From CABMGU01 sp964508495 (GTDB lineage: Archaea; Nanobdellota; Nanobdellia; Woesearchaeales; ARS49): DNA of 64,000 nucleotides. The first letter of the stretch is position 1, and every line of letters starts with the position of its first letter. A model generated the notes under the pieces. That model did no database searches and was not told the origin of the DNA. It saw nothing but the letters and a program-made list of their open reading frames with translations. The DNA lies in the NCBI GenBank assembly GCA_964508495.1, contig CAZDUA010000004.1, positions 1 through 64,000 of the forward strand, read 5' to 3'. The position numbers and the translations under genes are program-made. Below, one piece after another: positions 43,456-52,613 of the stretch.

Positions 43456-43565
43456 AATCTCACAAGCTATACTAATCAGAAATCACAACATAAAGACTAC
43501 GCACTTACAGTACGTTTTCTCATACTGGGGCAAGGTTTAAATGACAGCAATAGTAGCAAGGCGCT

Positions 43566-44906
43566 ATGAGCGTAGAAATAGCAGCAGTAGGCGGATGGGG
43601 AGAAGTCGGCAGGAACATGACCGCAGTGAAAATAGAAGACGAAGTAATACTCTTCGACATGGGATTGCACCTGCCAAACTACATAGCACTAACAGAAGAA
43701 GAAATGGGCGAGTTCAGAAAACTAACAGAATCCGGCCTCAAAAAAGCAGAAGCAATACCCCAAGACGGTGCAATAAAAGACTGGAAGCCAAACGTCCTAG
43801 CAATCGTACTCACACATGCACACCTAGACCACATGGGAGCAGCGCCTTACATGGCAGCAAAATACGACGCGCCAATAATATGCACTCCATTCACAGCAGC
43901 AGTCATGAGAACCATCTGCAGAGACGAAAAAATAGATTTACCAAACAAAATAATAGCGCTCAAACCGGGACAAACAATGCCCTTATCAAAGAACATTAAA
44001 CTAGAATTCTGCCACATAACACACAGCACGCCACAAACAATAATCGCAACACTACACACAAAACACGGCGTCATAATGTACGGAAACGACTACAAACTCG
44101 ACTTACACCCAACCTTAGGAAGCCCCGCAAACTTTGAACACCTAAAAAATCTGGGAGAAAACGGAGTGCTAGCACTAATACAAGACTGCCTTTACGCCGG
44201 CGAGAACAGAAGAACGCCAAGCGAACAAGTAGCAAAAGACATGCTAAAGGACCTGCTAATGGGCATGGACAGCAAAGGAAAAGGAATAATCATAACAACA
44301 TTCGCAAGCCACATAGCGCGACTAAAATCAATAGCAGAATTCGGCAAAATGCTAAACAGAAAAGTAGTCTTCATGGGAAGAAGCACGGCAAAATACTGTT
44401 ACGCGGCAAAAGACGCAGACGTCATTGATTTATTCAAACAAGCAGAAATAATCGGGTACTCAAGACAAATAAGAAGAAAGCTCGAAGAAATACAAGCAAA
44501 GGGCAAAGACAAATACTTAATTGTGGTATCAGGACACCAGGGAGAACCACAAAGCGCGCTAAGCAAAATGATAGACGGCGTGTACAACTGGAAATTCACA
44601 CCAGACGACCAAGTAATCTTCAGCTCGCACATCATACCAGCAGAAATCAACCAAAGACAAAGAGCGATAATGGAAGAAAAACTTAAAAAACTAGGCGTAA
44701 AAATGTACAAAGACATACACGTCTCAGGACACAGCTCACGAGAAGACCTAAAAGACATGCTAAAAATGATTAAACCAAAAAACATACTCCCAACACACGG
44801 CGAAAAAACCATGATGAACGCGTTCAACACACTCGCACAAGAAGAAGGCTACACATTAAACAAAAACCTCCATCCGCTGACGAATGGTCAAAGAATCAAA
44901 TTGTAA
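43566..44906 (+). CDS. rnj: archaeal RNase J
   Basis: 446 residues of the MBL-fold / beta-CASP ribonucleases. HAHLDHMGAAP holds the metal ligands; later motifs GNDYKLDLHP, SGHQGEPQSAL, HVSGHSSREDL and ILPTHGEKTMM complete the beta-CASP set. aRNase J is a 5'-3' exonuclease for RNA decay. Its length lacks the C-terminal domain of bacterial RNase J. Confidence 0.93.
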   Translation: MSVEIAAVGGWGEVGRNMTAVKIEDEVILFDMGLHLPNYIALTEEEMGEFRKLTESGLKKAEAIPQDGAIKDWKPNVLAIVLTHAHLDHMGAAPYMAAKYDAPIICTPFTAAVMRTICRDEKIDLPNKIIALKPGQTMPLSKNIKLEFCHITHSTPQTIIATLHTKHGVIMYGNDYKLDLHPTLGSPANFEHLKNLGENGVLALIQDCLYAGENRRTPSEQVAKDMLKDLLMGMDSKGKGIIITTFASHIARLKSIAEFGKMLNRKVVFMGRSTAKYCYAAKDADVIDLFKQAEIIGYSRQIRRKLEEIQAKGKDKYLIVVSGHQGEPQSALSKMIDGVYNWKFTPDDQVIFSSHIIPAEINQRQRAIMEEKLKKLGVKMYKDIHVSGHSSREDLKDMLKMIKPKNILPTHGEKTMMNAFNTLAQEEGYTLNKNLHPLTNGQRIKL

Positions 44907-44971
44907 CTACTCCAGCACAATAAAGCATTTAAATATCGAATGTCCGAAAATTCTAAACAGGGGGGTATAAA

Positions 44972-45718
44972 ATGAGGCTAGTACTAGCAGATCCAACATT
45001 ACTAAAAGACAGCATATCAGTCATATCAGACCTAGTTAATGAAGCAAGATTCAAAATAACACGCGACGGACTAGAAATGATAGCAATGGACCCTGCAAAC
45101 GTCGCAATGGTCATATACAAACTCCTATCAAGCAGTTTCACAGAATACGACGTTCCAAAAGAACAAGAAATAGGAATCAACCTAGCAAACTTCAAACAAA
45201 TACTAAGAAGGGTAGGAGCGAGCGACATACTAACACTAGAAGTAACAAGCGAAAACAAACTCCAAATACAACTAAAAGGCGGAACAACAAGAACATTCTC
45301 ACTGCCACTAATTGAATTAGAAGAAAAAGAACAGAGAGTGCCAAGCCTCACATTCCCTGTAATGATAAGCACGAACAGCTCAATACTCAACGACGCAATA
45401 TCAGACGCAGACATAGTAGCAGAAAGTGTAACACTGGCAGCAGAACCAGACAAGTTCACAATCTCAGCAGAAGGAGACTTAAGCAAAGCACACATAGAAA
45501 TCAAACACGGAGAAGACACAAAAATCAAAAGCGAATCACCAGCTAAGATAAAGGCAAAGTATTCAATAGAATACTTGAAGAAAATGATTAATGCTGGAAA
45601 GCTAGCGAACGAAGTCAGCATATTCTTCAACCAAGACTACCCATTGAAACTAGAATACAAAGTAATGGACAAACTGCTCCTAAGCTTCATTCTCGCACCA
45701 AGAGTAGAAAACGATTAA
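44972..45718 (+). CDS. pcn: PCNA sliding clamp
   Basis: 248 residues of archaeal PCNA: the interdomain region and LEIKHGEDTKIKSESPAKIKAKYSIEYLKKM near the C-terminus, ending with LKLEYKVMDKLLLSFILAPR. It encircles DNA and tethers polymerase, FEN1 and ligase, and Hef (52969) is a partner in other archaea. A purine-rich GGGGGG precedes the ATG. The next gene begins 6 bp after its stop, likely co-transcribed. Confidence 0.97.
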   Translation: MRLVLADPTLLKDSISVISDLVNEARFKITRDGLEMIAMDPANVAMVIYKLLSSSFTEYDVPKEQEIGINLANFKQILRRVGASDILTLEVTSENKLQIQLKGGTTRTFSLPLIELEEKEQRVPSLTFPVMISTNSSILNDAISDADIVAESVTLAAEPDKFTISAEGDLSKAHIEIKHGEDTKIKSESPAKIKAKYSIEYLKKMINAGKLANEVSIFFNQDYPLKLEYKVMDKLLLSFILAPRVEND

Positions 45719-45724
45719 AATTAC

Positions 45725-47575
45725 ATGCTACGAACAATAGAAGAACCAATCGTGTATTTTGCAGGACCAGAAGTCTTCAACACAAATAGAGACGACTGGG
45801 CATTCGCAGAAGAATGGGGGAAAAAGCAAGGATTTCGAGTTCTACACCCCGCAAGACACAGCTACCTGAAAGACCAGCAAAAAATCTATGAAAGATGCCG
45901 TGCAGACGCAAGAGACTGCGACGTAATAGTAGCAGACATAAACGACTTCCGTGGCAGATGCATGGACGACGGAACAGCAGTAGAACTAGGAATGTCGCAC
46001 AGAAGCGGAGCAGTCATACTCGGCTACAAAGAAAGAAAAGAAGACCCGATTCTCAGACACGGCGAGCCAAGACCACTCGAAAAAATAGTACAAACACCAG
46101 AAGGACCGGTTACTGAACACCTCCACGTTGACGAAAAAGGCTATTTCATAGAAGGAAAAACTGATAGAAATCTAATGCCGATGAGCAGTCTAAACGTGCC
46201 GCCATTCTACGGACCAAGAGAACAAGCACTAGAAGAAATCGCGATGTACATTAAGAAAAACGTCAAAGGGTGGTACAGACACGAAGACCCACTGTTAGGA
46301 AGAAAACTATTGCCGCCAAACTCCATAGAAGTCTTTGAAACAATAACTCCAAACTACGAAGTAGACATGACAAGATGGCGAGCAATAATAGAACACCCAA
46401 TGATGAGACGCCTAAGAGAAGTCAAACAACTAGGCGCCATGATATGGGAATACCCAGACGCGACCCATTCAAGATACGCACACTCAGTCATGACATTCAA
46501 ATTCACATACGACATGCTCAGACATTTAAGACTAAGCGAAGAAGAAAAAAGACACGTGCTCGCATATGGACTTTTGCATGACCTAGGGCACACACCATAC
46601 AGCCACGAGCTTGAAGAAATAGCAGAACTAGACCAAATGGAAGCGGCAAAAGAAATTCTAAAAGAAGAAAGCTTCCAAAAAGCACTCAAAGAATGCGACA
46701 TAAACTTAGAAATGCTTCTAACATTCTTCGACAAGAAAAACCCATTAAGAGCAATAGTAAGCGACAAAGTACTTGGCACGGACAAACTATCATACCTACT
46801 GCGAGACGGCATAGCAACAGGAAAAGGAGGCTATGACAATATAGAACTGCTCATAGAACATACGGTTTACGAAAACGGAATGTTAGGAGTAGATGAAAGA
46901 GCGGCAGACAGCGCGCTAAAGCAAATACAACTCTACCATACAACATACGCAAGCACGTACTTCAGCCCATCAACAAGACTAAGCCAAAGAATATTCACAC
47001 TCTTAGGACAAATAGGAATGGATGCAGGCGTACTAAAGCCAGGATGGAACAAGCTAAACGACCTATGGTACGACCACCTGAACATACAGGCAGAAGAACA
47101 AGGAAACCAAGAACTCAAAAAACTCGGAGCCGACGGCATTGTCAAACAAGCATACAAATGCGTCGGCAGTTTGAGACTCAAAGGAGCAGAAAATCTTGAA
47201 GAATCAGGCATTCACGTAGAAAACATAACAGAAGAAGAATACACAAAATTCCTGACAGTAATACCAGTAAGAGAAAGAAAAAAACTGGAAGAAATACTCT
47301 GCGAAGAAGCAGGAGTAAAACCACTAGACCTGCTGATAGCACCAGGAGGAAGATTGAATAAACTGAAAATAGACGATACGTGGGTATTCAGAAGACAGGG
47401 ACCGCCGATAAGACTGCTGGCAGACATGCACCCGGACATCAAACAAGCACTAGAAAATGAAGCAAGAAAGAACGCAGTCTCATTGAGATTTTACGCGCGA
47501 AACGAGTCTGCAGAAAAAGTCGCAAAAAAACTGCCAGAACTAATTGAAAAACTCAGAGAAATAATAGCAGCATAG
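45725..47575 (+). CDS. nucleoside-deoxyribosyltransferase-like domain fused to HD (SAMHD1-like) phosphohydrolase
   Basis: 616 residues. Residues 1-185 are a nucleoside 2-deoxyribosyltransferase-like domain: VYFAGPEVF, then ARDCDVIVADINDFRGRC and DDGTAVELGM, where Asp and Glu supply the catalytic residues. From about 205 an HD domain follows: HSRYAHSVMTF, YGLLHDLGHTPYSHELEE with the HD pair, and TDKLSYLLRDG, as in SAMHD1/dGTPase-type dNTP triphosphohydrolases. The two activities handle deoxynucleotides. The protein lies 6 bp after PCNA, fitting a role in keeping dNTP pools for replication; the fusion itself is unusual. Confidence 0.8.
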   Translation: MLRTIEEPIVYFAGPEVFNTNRDDWAFAEEWGKKQGFRVLHPARHSYLKDQQKIYERCRADARDCDVIVADINDFRGRCMDDGTAVELGMSHRSGAVILGYKERKEDPILRHGEPRPLEKIVQTPEGPVTEHLHVDEKGYFIEGKTDRNLMPMSSLNVPPFYGPREQALEEIAMYIKKNVKGWYRHEDPLLGRKLLPPNSIEVFETITPNYEVDMTRWRAIIEHPMMRRLREVKQLGAMIWEYPDATHSRYAHSVMTFKFTYDMLRHLRLSEEEKRHVLAYGLLHDLGHTPYSHELEEIAELDQMEAAKEILKEESFQKALKECDINLEMLLTFFDKKNPLRAIVSDKVLGTDKLSYLLRDGIATGKGGYDNIELLIEHTVYENGMLGVDERAADSALKQIQLYHTTYASTYFSPSTRLSQRIFTLLGQIGMDAGVLKPGWNKLNDLWYDHLNIQAEEQGNQELKKLGADGIVKQAYKCVGSLRLKGAENLEESGIHVENITEEEYTKFLTVIPVRERKKLEEILCEEAGVKPLDLLIAPGGRLNKLKIDDTWVFRRQGPPIRLLADMHPDIKQALENEARKNAVSLRFYARNESAEKVAKKLPELIEKLREIIAA

Positions 47576-47610
47576 AAAGCATTATAAATTCTTCACTACT
47601 ATCAAGTAGT

Positions 47611-48453
47611 ATGAAGTATATTCAGCTCCTAAGACCAAAACAATGGTACAAGAATTTGCTTGTATTCCTGCCATTAATATTCTCAGGAAATTTAACTAAT
47701 TTAACAGCAATGGGACAATCAATGCTCGCATTCGCAAGCTTCTGCGCGTTATCATCTGCAACATACGTCATCAATGATTACGCAGACAAAAACAAAGACA
47801 GACTGCACCCAGAAAAATGGAACAGGCCAATAGCATCAGGAAAAATAGGACTAACAGGAGCAGTCCTATCAATATTTTTACTTCTCGCAATCGGATTCGG
47901 AATATCTCTAATGCTGCCGATTAACTTCTTGTACGCAGCACTCGGCTATTTTGTACTATCACAATTATACACAGCATGGCTAAAACACGAAGCGTTCGCA
48001 GACATACTGACGATTTCGATTAATTTTGTGATAAGAGCAGTCGCAGGAGCATTCGCAATCAAAGTCTGGGTAAGCCCCTGGTTAATCCTAGGAGTATTCT
48101 TCCTCGCACTATTTTTGATGTTGGGAAAAAGAAAAAGCGAACTATGGCTATTAAAAGAAAGCGCGACAATACAACGCAAAACATTAGAAGCATACTCAAA
48201 AGAAGTCGTTTCAAGACTCAGCACGCTGGCAACAACAGCACTAGTAATCTCATACACGCTTTTTGCATTCTTCGGAGAACACCAATTACTATTCATAACA
48301 CTCCCAATAGCACTTTACTCAATATTCAGATATGAAGCGCTGATAAATTCAGGAAGCAAAATAGCAAGACAGCCAGAATACGTATTCACAGACGGGAGAA
48401 TGCTAATCGCAATGCTGATCTGGCTCGCACTCACACTAACAGCATTATACTAA
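47611..48453 (+). CDS. UbiA-family prenyltransferase, resembling decaprenyl-phosphate phosphoribosyltransferase
   Basis: 280 residues with eight or nine hydrophobic helices. RPKQWYKNLLVFLPLIFSG opens the protein, and the aspartate-rich motif reads YVINDYADKNKDRLHPEKWNRPIASGKI. This form with HP..RPIASG matches the DPPR-synthase branch that transfers phosphoribose to polyprenyl phosphate rather than a quinone-type prenyltransferase. In archaea the product could feed glycan or lipid synthesis; not proven here. TATA box (ttataaatt) near 47582. Confidence 0.85.
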   Translation: MKYIQLLRPKQWYKNLLVFLPLIFSGNLTNLTAMGQSMLAFASFCALSSATYVINDYADKNKDRLHPEKWNRPIASGKIGLTGAVLSIFLLLAIGFGISLMLPINFLYAALGYFVLSQLYTAWLKHEAFADILTISINFVIRAVAGAFAIKVWVSPWLILGVFFLALFLMLGKRKSELWLLKESATIQRKTLEAYSKEVVSRLSTLATTALVISYTLFAFFGEHQLLFITLPIALYSIFRYEALINSGSKIARQPEYVFTDGRMLIAMLIWLALTLTALY

Positions 48454-48896
48454 CGCTTAGTACCAAAATAGAACATCTTCTGAATGTCAACATCACTGGA
48501 CGTGAACTTACCCTGACGAGGATGGTCTTCCTTAACCTCAGTCTTCAAAGGGACTTGCTGCTCTTTTGGCCTAGGAGGAGCCTGCTCGTGCAACTTACGA
48601 ATCTCAGATTTTATAGATTCAAGCTCCTGAGCAAGACTGCCCAAAGCAGAACGCAACAAATGAATCTCCTGCACATACTTCTTATTATTCTGCTCCAAAA
48701 TAAGCTCAAAACGCCTCTCCGCAAGAGAATCAATCTTTTGAACAACAACAGGCTGAACTTCAGAAACAACAGGAGCTTCCTGTTCAGCAAAAACTTGCTC
48801 TGCCTGCTGATACGCATCCTCGCTTGACACGGCAAAATTATGCTTTTTCAGATCACTAGCCAGCGCGTTAATCTTCTGCAACTTAAAAACGTCCAT
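48450..48896 (-). CDS. coiled-coil protein, last gene of the solenoid operon
   Basis: 148 residues. A central coiled coil (about residues 58-103: AERRFELILEQNNKKYVQEI, LAQELESIKSEIRKL) is flanked by polar, Pro-rich segments and a C-terminus FTSSDVDIQKMFYFGTKR. No family recognised. It directly follows the zinc-finger protein in a three-gene minus-strand operon and overlaps the UbiA gene convergently by 4 bp. Confidence 0.6.
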   Translation of the reverse strand: MDVFKLQKINALASDLKKHNFAVSSEDAYQQAEQVFAEQEAPVVSEVQPVVVQKIDSLAERRFELILEQNNKKYVQEIHLLRSALGSLAQELESIKSEIRKLHEQAPPRPKEQQVPLKTEVKEDHPRQGKFTSSDVDIQKMFYFGTKR

Positions 48897-49142
48897 TTAC
48901 TCTCCTCCATTCAATTCAAGATAACCATTCCTCATCACAAAACGCCTGCCAGAAACCGGAGAACTGGGCCGCGTACTAACAGGAGGCAGGTGCTCACGTC
49001 GAACACCATCAAGCTGAACAGAACACTTAACACAATACAATTTGCCACCATCACGCTTAGCTATACAAAACTCACAAATGCGCTTACCGCACCACATACA
49101 ACCACCAATGTGGTCCTTCCTATGCTTATCACATTTTATCAT
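48897..49142 (-). CDS. small zinc-finger protein, B-box-like
   Basis: 81 residues. The first 40 residues hold a dense set of cysteines and histidines: CDKHRKDHIGGCMWCGKRICEFCI and LYCVKCS, the C/H pattern of a B-box or similar binuclear zinc finger. A proline-rich tail follows. B-box fingers mediate protein contacts; in this operon its partners are likely the solenoid and the coiled-coil protein. It overlaps the solenoid gene by 4 bp. Confidence 0.65.
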   Translation of the reverse strand: MIKCDKHRKDHIGGCMWCGKRICEFCIAKRDGGKLYCVKCSVQLDGVRREHLPPVSTRPSSPVSGRRFVMRNGYLELNGGE

Positions 49143-49879
49143 AGCGTGAACTGATTACCAAAATTCTCCTTAACAAACTGAGCCATCATAGCATTGCCAC
49201 CAAGCACGTAAGACTTGTAGGCAGTAGCAAACAATCCCTCTCTCAAACAAGTATCGCCTAATGTAGACAGCCTCTGCTGGTCGCCGGCCATCTCATAAGC
49301 CTTGGCAGCATAGCCAATCTGACGCTCTCTCAAAGCCTTATCTCCAACCTCGGCAAGCTTCTGCTTGTTGCCAACAGCGCTGAAAACCTCAATAGCATGG
49401 TCATACTTTTCCTTTCTCAAACAATCTTCTCCAACTCGGGTAAGTCGTTCCACATTGTTAATAGAACGAAAAGCCGTAATTGCATCACCTGTTTTTCCCT
49501 CTTCCAAACACCTGTTGCCGATTTTCAACAACTTTTCAGTATTATCAGCAAGCCTGTAACACTCAATAGCATTCGTAAACAAGCCAACCTTCTCGTAATC
49601 CTCTCCCAGAGAAGTAAGCTTTGAACGGTTGCCAGCAAGAATAAACGTCTTCATAGCTTCAGGCAACCTGCCTTTCCTGACATACTCCTCACCAAAAGCA
49701 TTCAACAAAGAAAGACGAGTTTCCTCATCAAACATTGACAAATTAATGTTGTCCAAACCCTTCTCAATCAAAGCCGGCAAAATTTGCCTGAAATTAGACA
49801 GTTTGGCCTCACGCTGACGGATTTCATTCACATTATCCGTCACATTTGAAACAACTTTTTGAAGAATCTTATCGTCCAT
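49139..49879 (-). CDS. alpha-solenoid protein of six 29-residue repeats
   Basis: 246 residues. After an N-terminal helical cap (1-63), six consecutive repeats of exactly 29 residues fill positions 64-237. Consensus: (E/D)xCLREGxxxxAIxxYxxAGNxxKLxxLG. The AGN/AGD-K-L-x-x-L-G tail is like the helical repeats of eukaryotic coat and IFT proteins (COPA, IFT) and is shorter than the TPR (34). It should form a curved scaffold for protein binding. First gene of the operon with the zinc finger and coiled coil. Confidence 0.7.
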   Translation of the reverse strand: MDDKILQKVVSNVTDNVNEIRQREAKLSNFRQILPALIEKGLDNINLSMFDEETRLSLLNAFGEEYVRKGRLPEAMKTFILAGNRSKLTSLGEDYEKVGLFTNAIECYRLADNTEKLLKIGNRCLEEGKTGDAITAFRSINNVERLTRVGEDCLRKEKYDHAIEVFSAVGNKQKLAEVGDKALRERQIGYAAKAYEMAGDQQRLSTLGDTCLREGLFATAYKSYVLGGNAMMAQFVKENFGNQFTL

Positions 49880-50017
49880 ATCGCAACACCTCTTTTCACA
49901 CTCAACAGTGAATTAAATTCATAGTAAACTGATATATAAATGTTACTATTTTGTATACTGGAGTGATTCCCGACGAGAAAAGATAACTTTTTATTCTAAG
50001 CCCAGATTGACAAAAAC

Positions 50018-50323
50018 ATGAACATTCTACTAAGCATCGGCATTGCGTGGATTGCGTGCCAATTAATCAAAATAATCCTCAGCAAAAAAGTCTCAGCATT
50101 CTGGAACGTCGGAGGAATGCCAAGCTCGCACTCATCACTAGTAGGAGCACTAGCAACGGCAGTTGCACTGCAAGAAGGATTTGCGTCAACACCCGCAGTA
50201 ATATCTTATGTAATACTAACGATAGTTGTAAGAGACGCAGTCCACCTGCGACACACACTCAAAGAAGTTCTAGTCGGACTAGGCATAGGAATAATCGTCG
50301 TGTCACTCCTGCACTACGTGTAA
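50018..50323 (+). CDS. DUF212 (divergent PAP2) membrane protein
   Basis: 101 residues. The motif NVGGMPSSHSSLVGALATAVALQEG is the DUF212 signature, followed by VVRDAVHLRHTLKEVLVGLGIG. These are small integral membrane proteins related to PAP2 phosphatases; function is uncertain. It is shorter than the usual 140-150 residues, missing the loop between VRDA and the LKE region. It overlaps the next gene convergently. Confidence 0.8.
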   Translation: MNILLSIGIAWIACQLIKIILSKKVSAFWNVGGMPSSHSSLVGALATAVALQEGFASTPAVISYVILTIVVRDAVHLRHTLKEVLVGLGIGIIVVSLLHYV

Positions 50324-50727
50324 GGCGGAACCATAGAAAACAAGCTCTCAAGACCACGACGCAAAGCAGGCTTCTCAGTAATCTGGTCATGCGTAAACGG
50401 AAACAACATCCACTTCTCATTCGCCTCAGGATTAACAAAATAAATACACAAACCCCTCAACTTGGAAAACTTATCCCAATTAGAAACAACAAAATTGACA
50501 TTCTTCTTCGTATTAAGAACAACCAAGCCAGCACCACCCGCCGATTTCTCAACAATCTCACCAGCGTCAGACAATTCAGGGCGAACGAGAACAAGAACAT
50601 CCCCAGTAGTTTTATGCACGACAAAATCCCCATTCAAAGACTCAAAACCAGTAATGGACTTCTGAAGAACATCACGGCTCTTCAAATAAATCTGAGCCCA
50701 CTCCTTAAGCTGAGAAACTAAATCCAT
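50314..50727 (-). CDS. hypothetical protein of unknown function
   Basis: 137 residues with no membrane segment. N-terminal helix (MDLVSQLKEWAQIYLKSRDVL), a beta-rich middle (GDFVVHKTTGDVLVLVRPE, AGLVVLNTKKNVNFVVSNWDKF) and WMLFPFTHDQIT near the end. I do not recognise it. It overlaps the DUF212 gene by 10 bp convergently. Confidence 0.6.
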   Translation of the reverse strand: MDLVSQLKEWAQIYLKSRDVLQKSITGFESLNGDFVVHKTTGDVLVLVRPELSDAGEIVEKSAGGAGLVVLNTKKNVNFVVSNWDKFSKLRGLCIYFVNPEANEKWMLFPFTHDQITEKPALRRGLESLFSMVPPYT

Positions 50728-50786
50728 GCGCGGAAAACTAACGTGCAGCTACTTAAACTTTTATGTTTCCAGTCACGTGACAACAA

Positions 50787-51077
50787 TCAGGCTTCAACAG
50801 TTTCTTCAGCAGAAGCTTCCTCTTCAGAATAGCTTGGAACCGCTGCCTTGCTGATAATCATAATGTCGCCAACAGCCTTCACAAGCTGGTGAGGCACTAT
50901 AACGCCCTTAGCACTGCCAAGCACCTTACTCAAGAAAGAATTCTTAGTAGCACGAACACGCCAGCCGTGAATCTTGGTTTGGGTCAAAATGGCTTCCTCA
51001 ACATCACCAAAATAGTCACCCTGATCGGTAAAAACCTTCATATCATACGTTTCCTGAATCTTTTTCATTCTGAGCAT
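50787..51077 (-). CDS. PRC-barrel domain protein
   Basis: 96 residues. The run MKVFTDQGDYFGDVEEAILTQ, a basic middle and AKGVIVPHQLVKAVGDIMIISK is a PRC-barrel fold. A Glu-rich tail follows. In archaea, PRC-barrel proteins such as CdpB act in cell division, and others bind RNA; which applies here is unknown. A GGAGG site seven bases before the ATG fixes the start. Confidence 0.75.
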   Translation of the reverse strand: MLRMKKIQETYDMKVFTDQGDYFGDVEEAILTQTKIHGWRVRATKNSFLSKVLGSAKGVIVPHQLVKAVGDIMIISKAAVPSYSEEEASAEETVEA

Positions 51078-51177
51078 ATCAATTCCTCCTTTGCGGTCAC
51101 TATTTTTGAAGAGTTAAACTATTTAAAGATTATGGTAAAGCACAGCATTAATATAGAGCAGAATATGGTATGAAACA

Positions 51178-51861
51178 GTGGCAAAGGTCAAAATAATAGG
51201 CACATCCCACATATCACCGGAAAGCCTCAAAAAAGTCGAACAAACAATTCTAGACGAAAAACCAACAATAGTAGCAATAGAACTAGACGCAAAAAGACTC
51301 TTCGCGCTGTTGCACAAGGGCAAACAAAGACTGAGCTTCAAAGACATAAAAAGAGTAGGATTCAAAGGATGGATGTTCGCACAAATAGGAGCATGGGCAG
51401 AAAAAAAGCTCGGAGCAAAAGTAGGAGTATCACCAGGCGCAGAAATGCTCAGAGCAGTAGCAGCAGCACAAAAAACAGGAGCGAGAATAGCCCTTATCGA
51501 CCAAGACATCGACGTGACATTAAAAAAAATTTCCCACTCGCTCACATGGAAAGAAAAATGGAATTTTGCCAAAGACCTGTTCAAAGGAGTTGTATTGCGC
51601 AAAGGGATAAAGATAGATTTGTCAAAAGTACCATCACAAAAACTAATAGAGACACTAATGAACGACGTCAAAAAAAGATATCCTAGCATCTACAAAGTAC
51701 TCGTACAGGAAAGAAACGAATACATGGCAAAAAAACTGGCAAAAATAACACAATACCACCCGGATGCGTACATAATAGCAGTAGTCGGAGCCGGCCATGA
51801 AAAAGAAATGACTAAATTGTTGAAAAGTTATATAAAGGCGCAGAGAGAAAATATACAATAA
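51178..51861 (+). CDS. TraB/PrgY-family protein
   Basis: 227 residues. N-terminal VKIIGTSHISPESLKKVEQTI is the TraB signature; ELDAKRLFALLHKG and IDQDIDVTLKKI follow, and a C-terminal VVGAGHEKEM closes the domain. TraB-like proteins are thought to be metal-dependent proteases or membrane-related inhibitors; function in archaea is open. GTG start at 51178 is the only plausible in-frame start. It leads a plus-strand run with two membrane proteins. Confidence 0.75.
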   Translation: MAKVKIIGTSHISPESLKKVEQTILDEKPTIVAIELDAKRLFALLHKGKQRLSFKDIKRVGFKGWMFAQIGAWAEKKLGAKVGVSPGAEMLRAVAAAQKTGARIALIDQDIDVTLKKISHSLTWKEKWNFAKDLFKGVVLRKGIKIDLSKVPSQKLIETLMNDVKKRYPSIYKVLVQERNEYMAKKLAKITQYHPDAYIIAVVGAGHEKEMTKLLKSYIKAQRENIQ

Positions 51862-51875
51862 AAAAGAGTGATAGC

Positions 51876-52613
51876 TTGAGAAACTTCATAGACAAACTAA
51901 AAAGATACTTCTGGTTTTCAAAAGAAGAAACACTATCATTCTGGATAGTAGTTGTTTGTTTAGCATTCATTTACTCCTGGACAGACTGGGGAACACAGAG
52001 ATTTGATGCGATTGTCGGACTGAAAAACTTCCTAATAGCAATAGTCCTCATAGGAATCACAGTATTCGTACACCACGCAGGACAAAGAATGATGGCATTA
52101 TCGCTCGGATTAAGAGCAGAACACAAACTATGGTGGTATGGACTATTAATTGGGTTAATACTCGTCGCAATAACCAACGGAAAAATCAAATTTCTTGCGG
52201 CAACAGGAACACTAGCGTATCTGCTGCCAATACACAGGCTAGGAGCGTTCAGGTACGGACCAAACCTGACAACACTATCAAAAATAGCAATGGCAGGACC
52301 AGTAGCGAACATATTCTTCTCAGCATTAGTCAAAAGCTTTGAATGGATAGGACTACTAAGCCCTGCTCTCGGAGAGAAATTATTCGTCATGAACTTAACA
52401 TTCGCATTCTGGAACCTATTCCCCATACCACCATTAGACGGCTCAAAAATCTTCTACTACTCACGACTAACATACGTATTCCTATTCACCGCTTTCACAG
52501 GATACGTAGCGCTCGAATACTTTTTCAAGATATACTCTTACTGGTCAGGACTGTTCATAGGAGCAATATGCTGGCTATTATTCTACATCTTTGTTGAAAG
52601 AAAGGTGAGATAG
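51876..52613 (+). CDS. M50-like membrane protease homologue with lost zinc motif
   Basis: 245 residues with about seven hydrophobic segments. The second M50 motif is intact (NLFPIPPLDGSKIF, normally NPxPxxxLDG). The first, HEXXH, has become VHHAGQRMM: the glutamate is His and the second histidine is Gln. It should therefore be catalytically inactive, a pseudoprotease like iRhoms or other M50 relatives. The start is a TTG after GAGTGAT. It overlaps the next gene by one base. Confidence 0.7.
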   Translation: MRNFIDKLKRYFWFSKEETLSFWIVVVCLAFIYSWTDWGTQRFDAIVGLKNFLIAIVLIGITVFVHHAGQRMMALSLGLRAEHKLWWYGLLIGLILVAITNGKIKFLAATGTLAYLLPIHRLGAFRYGPNLTTLSKIAMAGPVANIFFSALVKSFEWIGLLSPALGEKLFVMNLTFAFWNLFPIPPLDGSKIFYYSRLTYVFLFTAFTGYVALEYFFKIYSYWSGLFIGAICWLLFYIFVERKVR

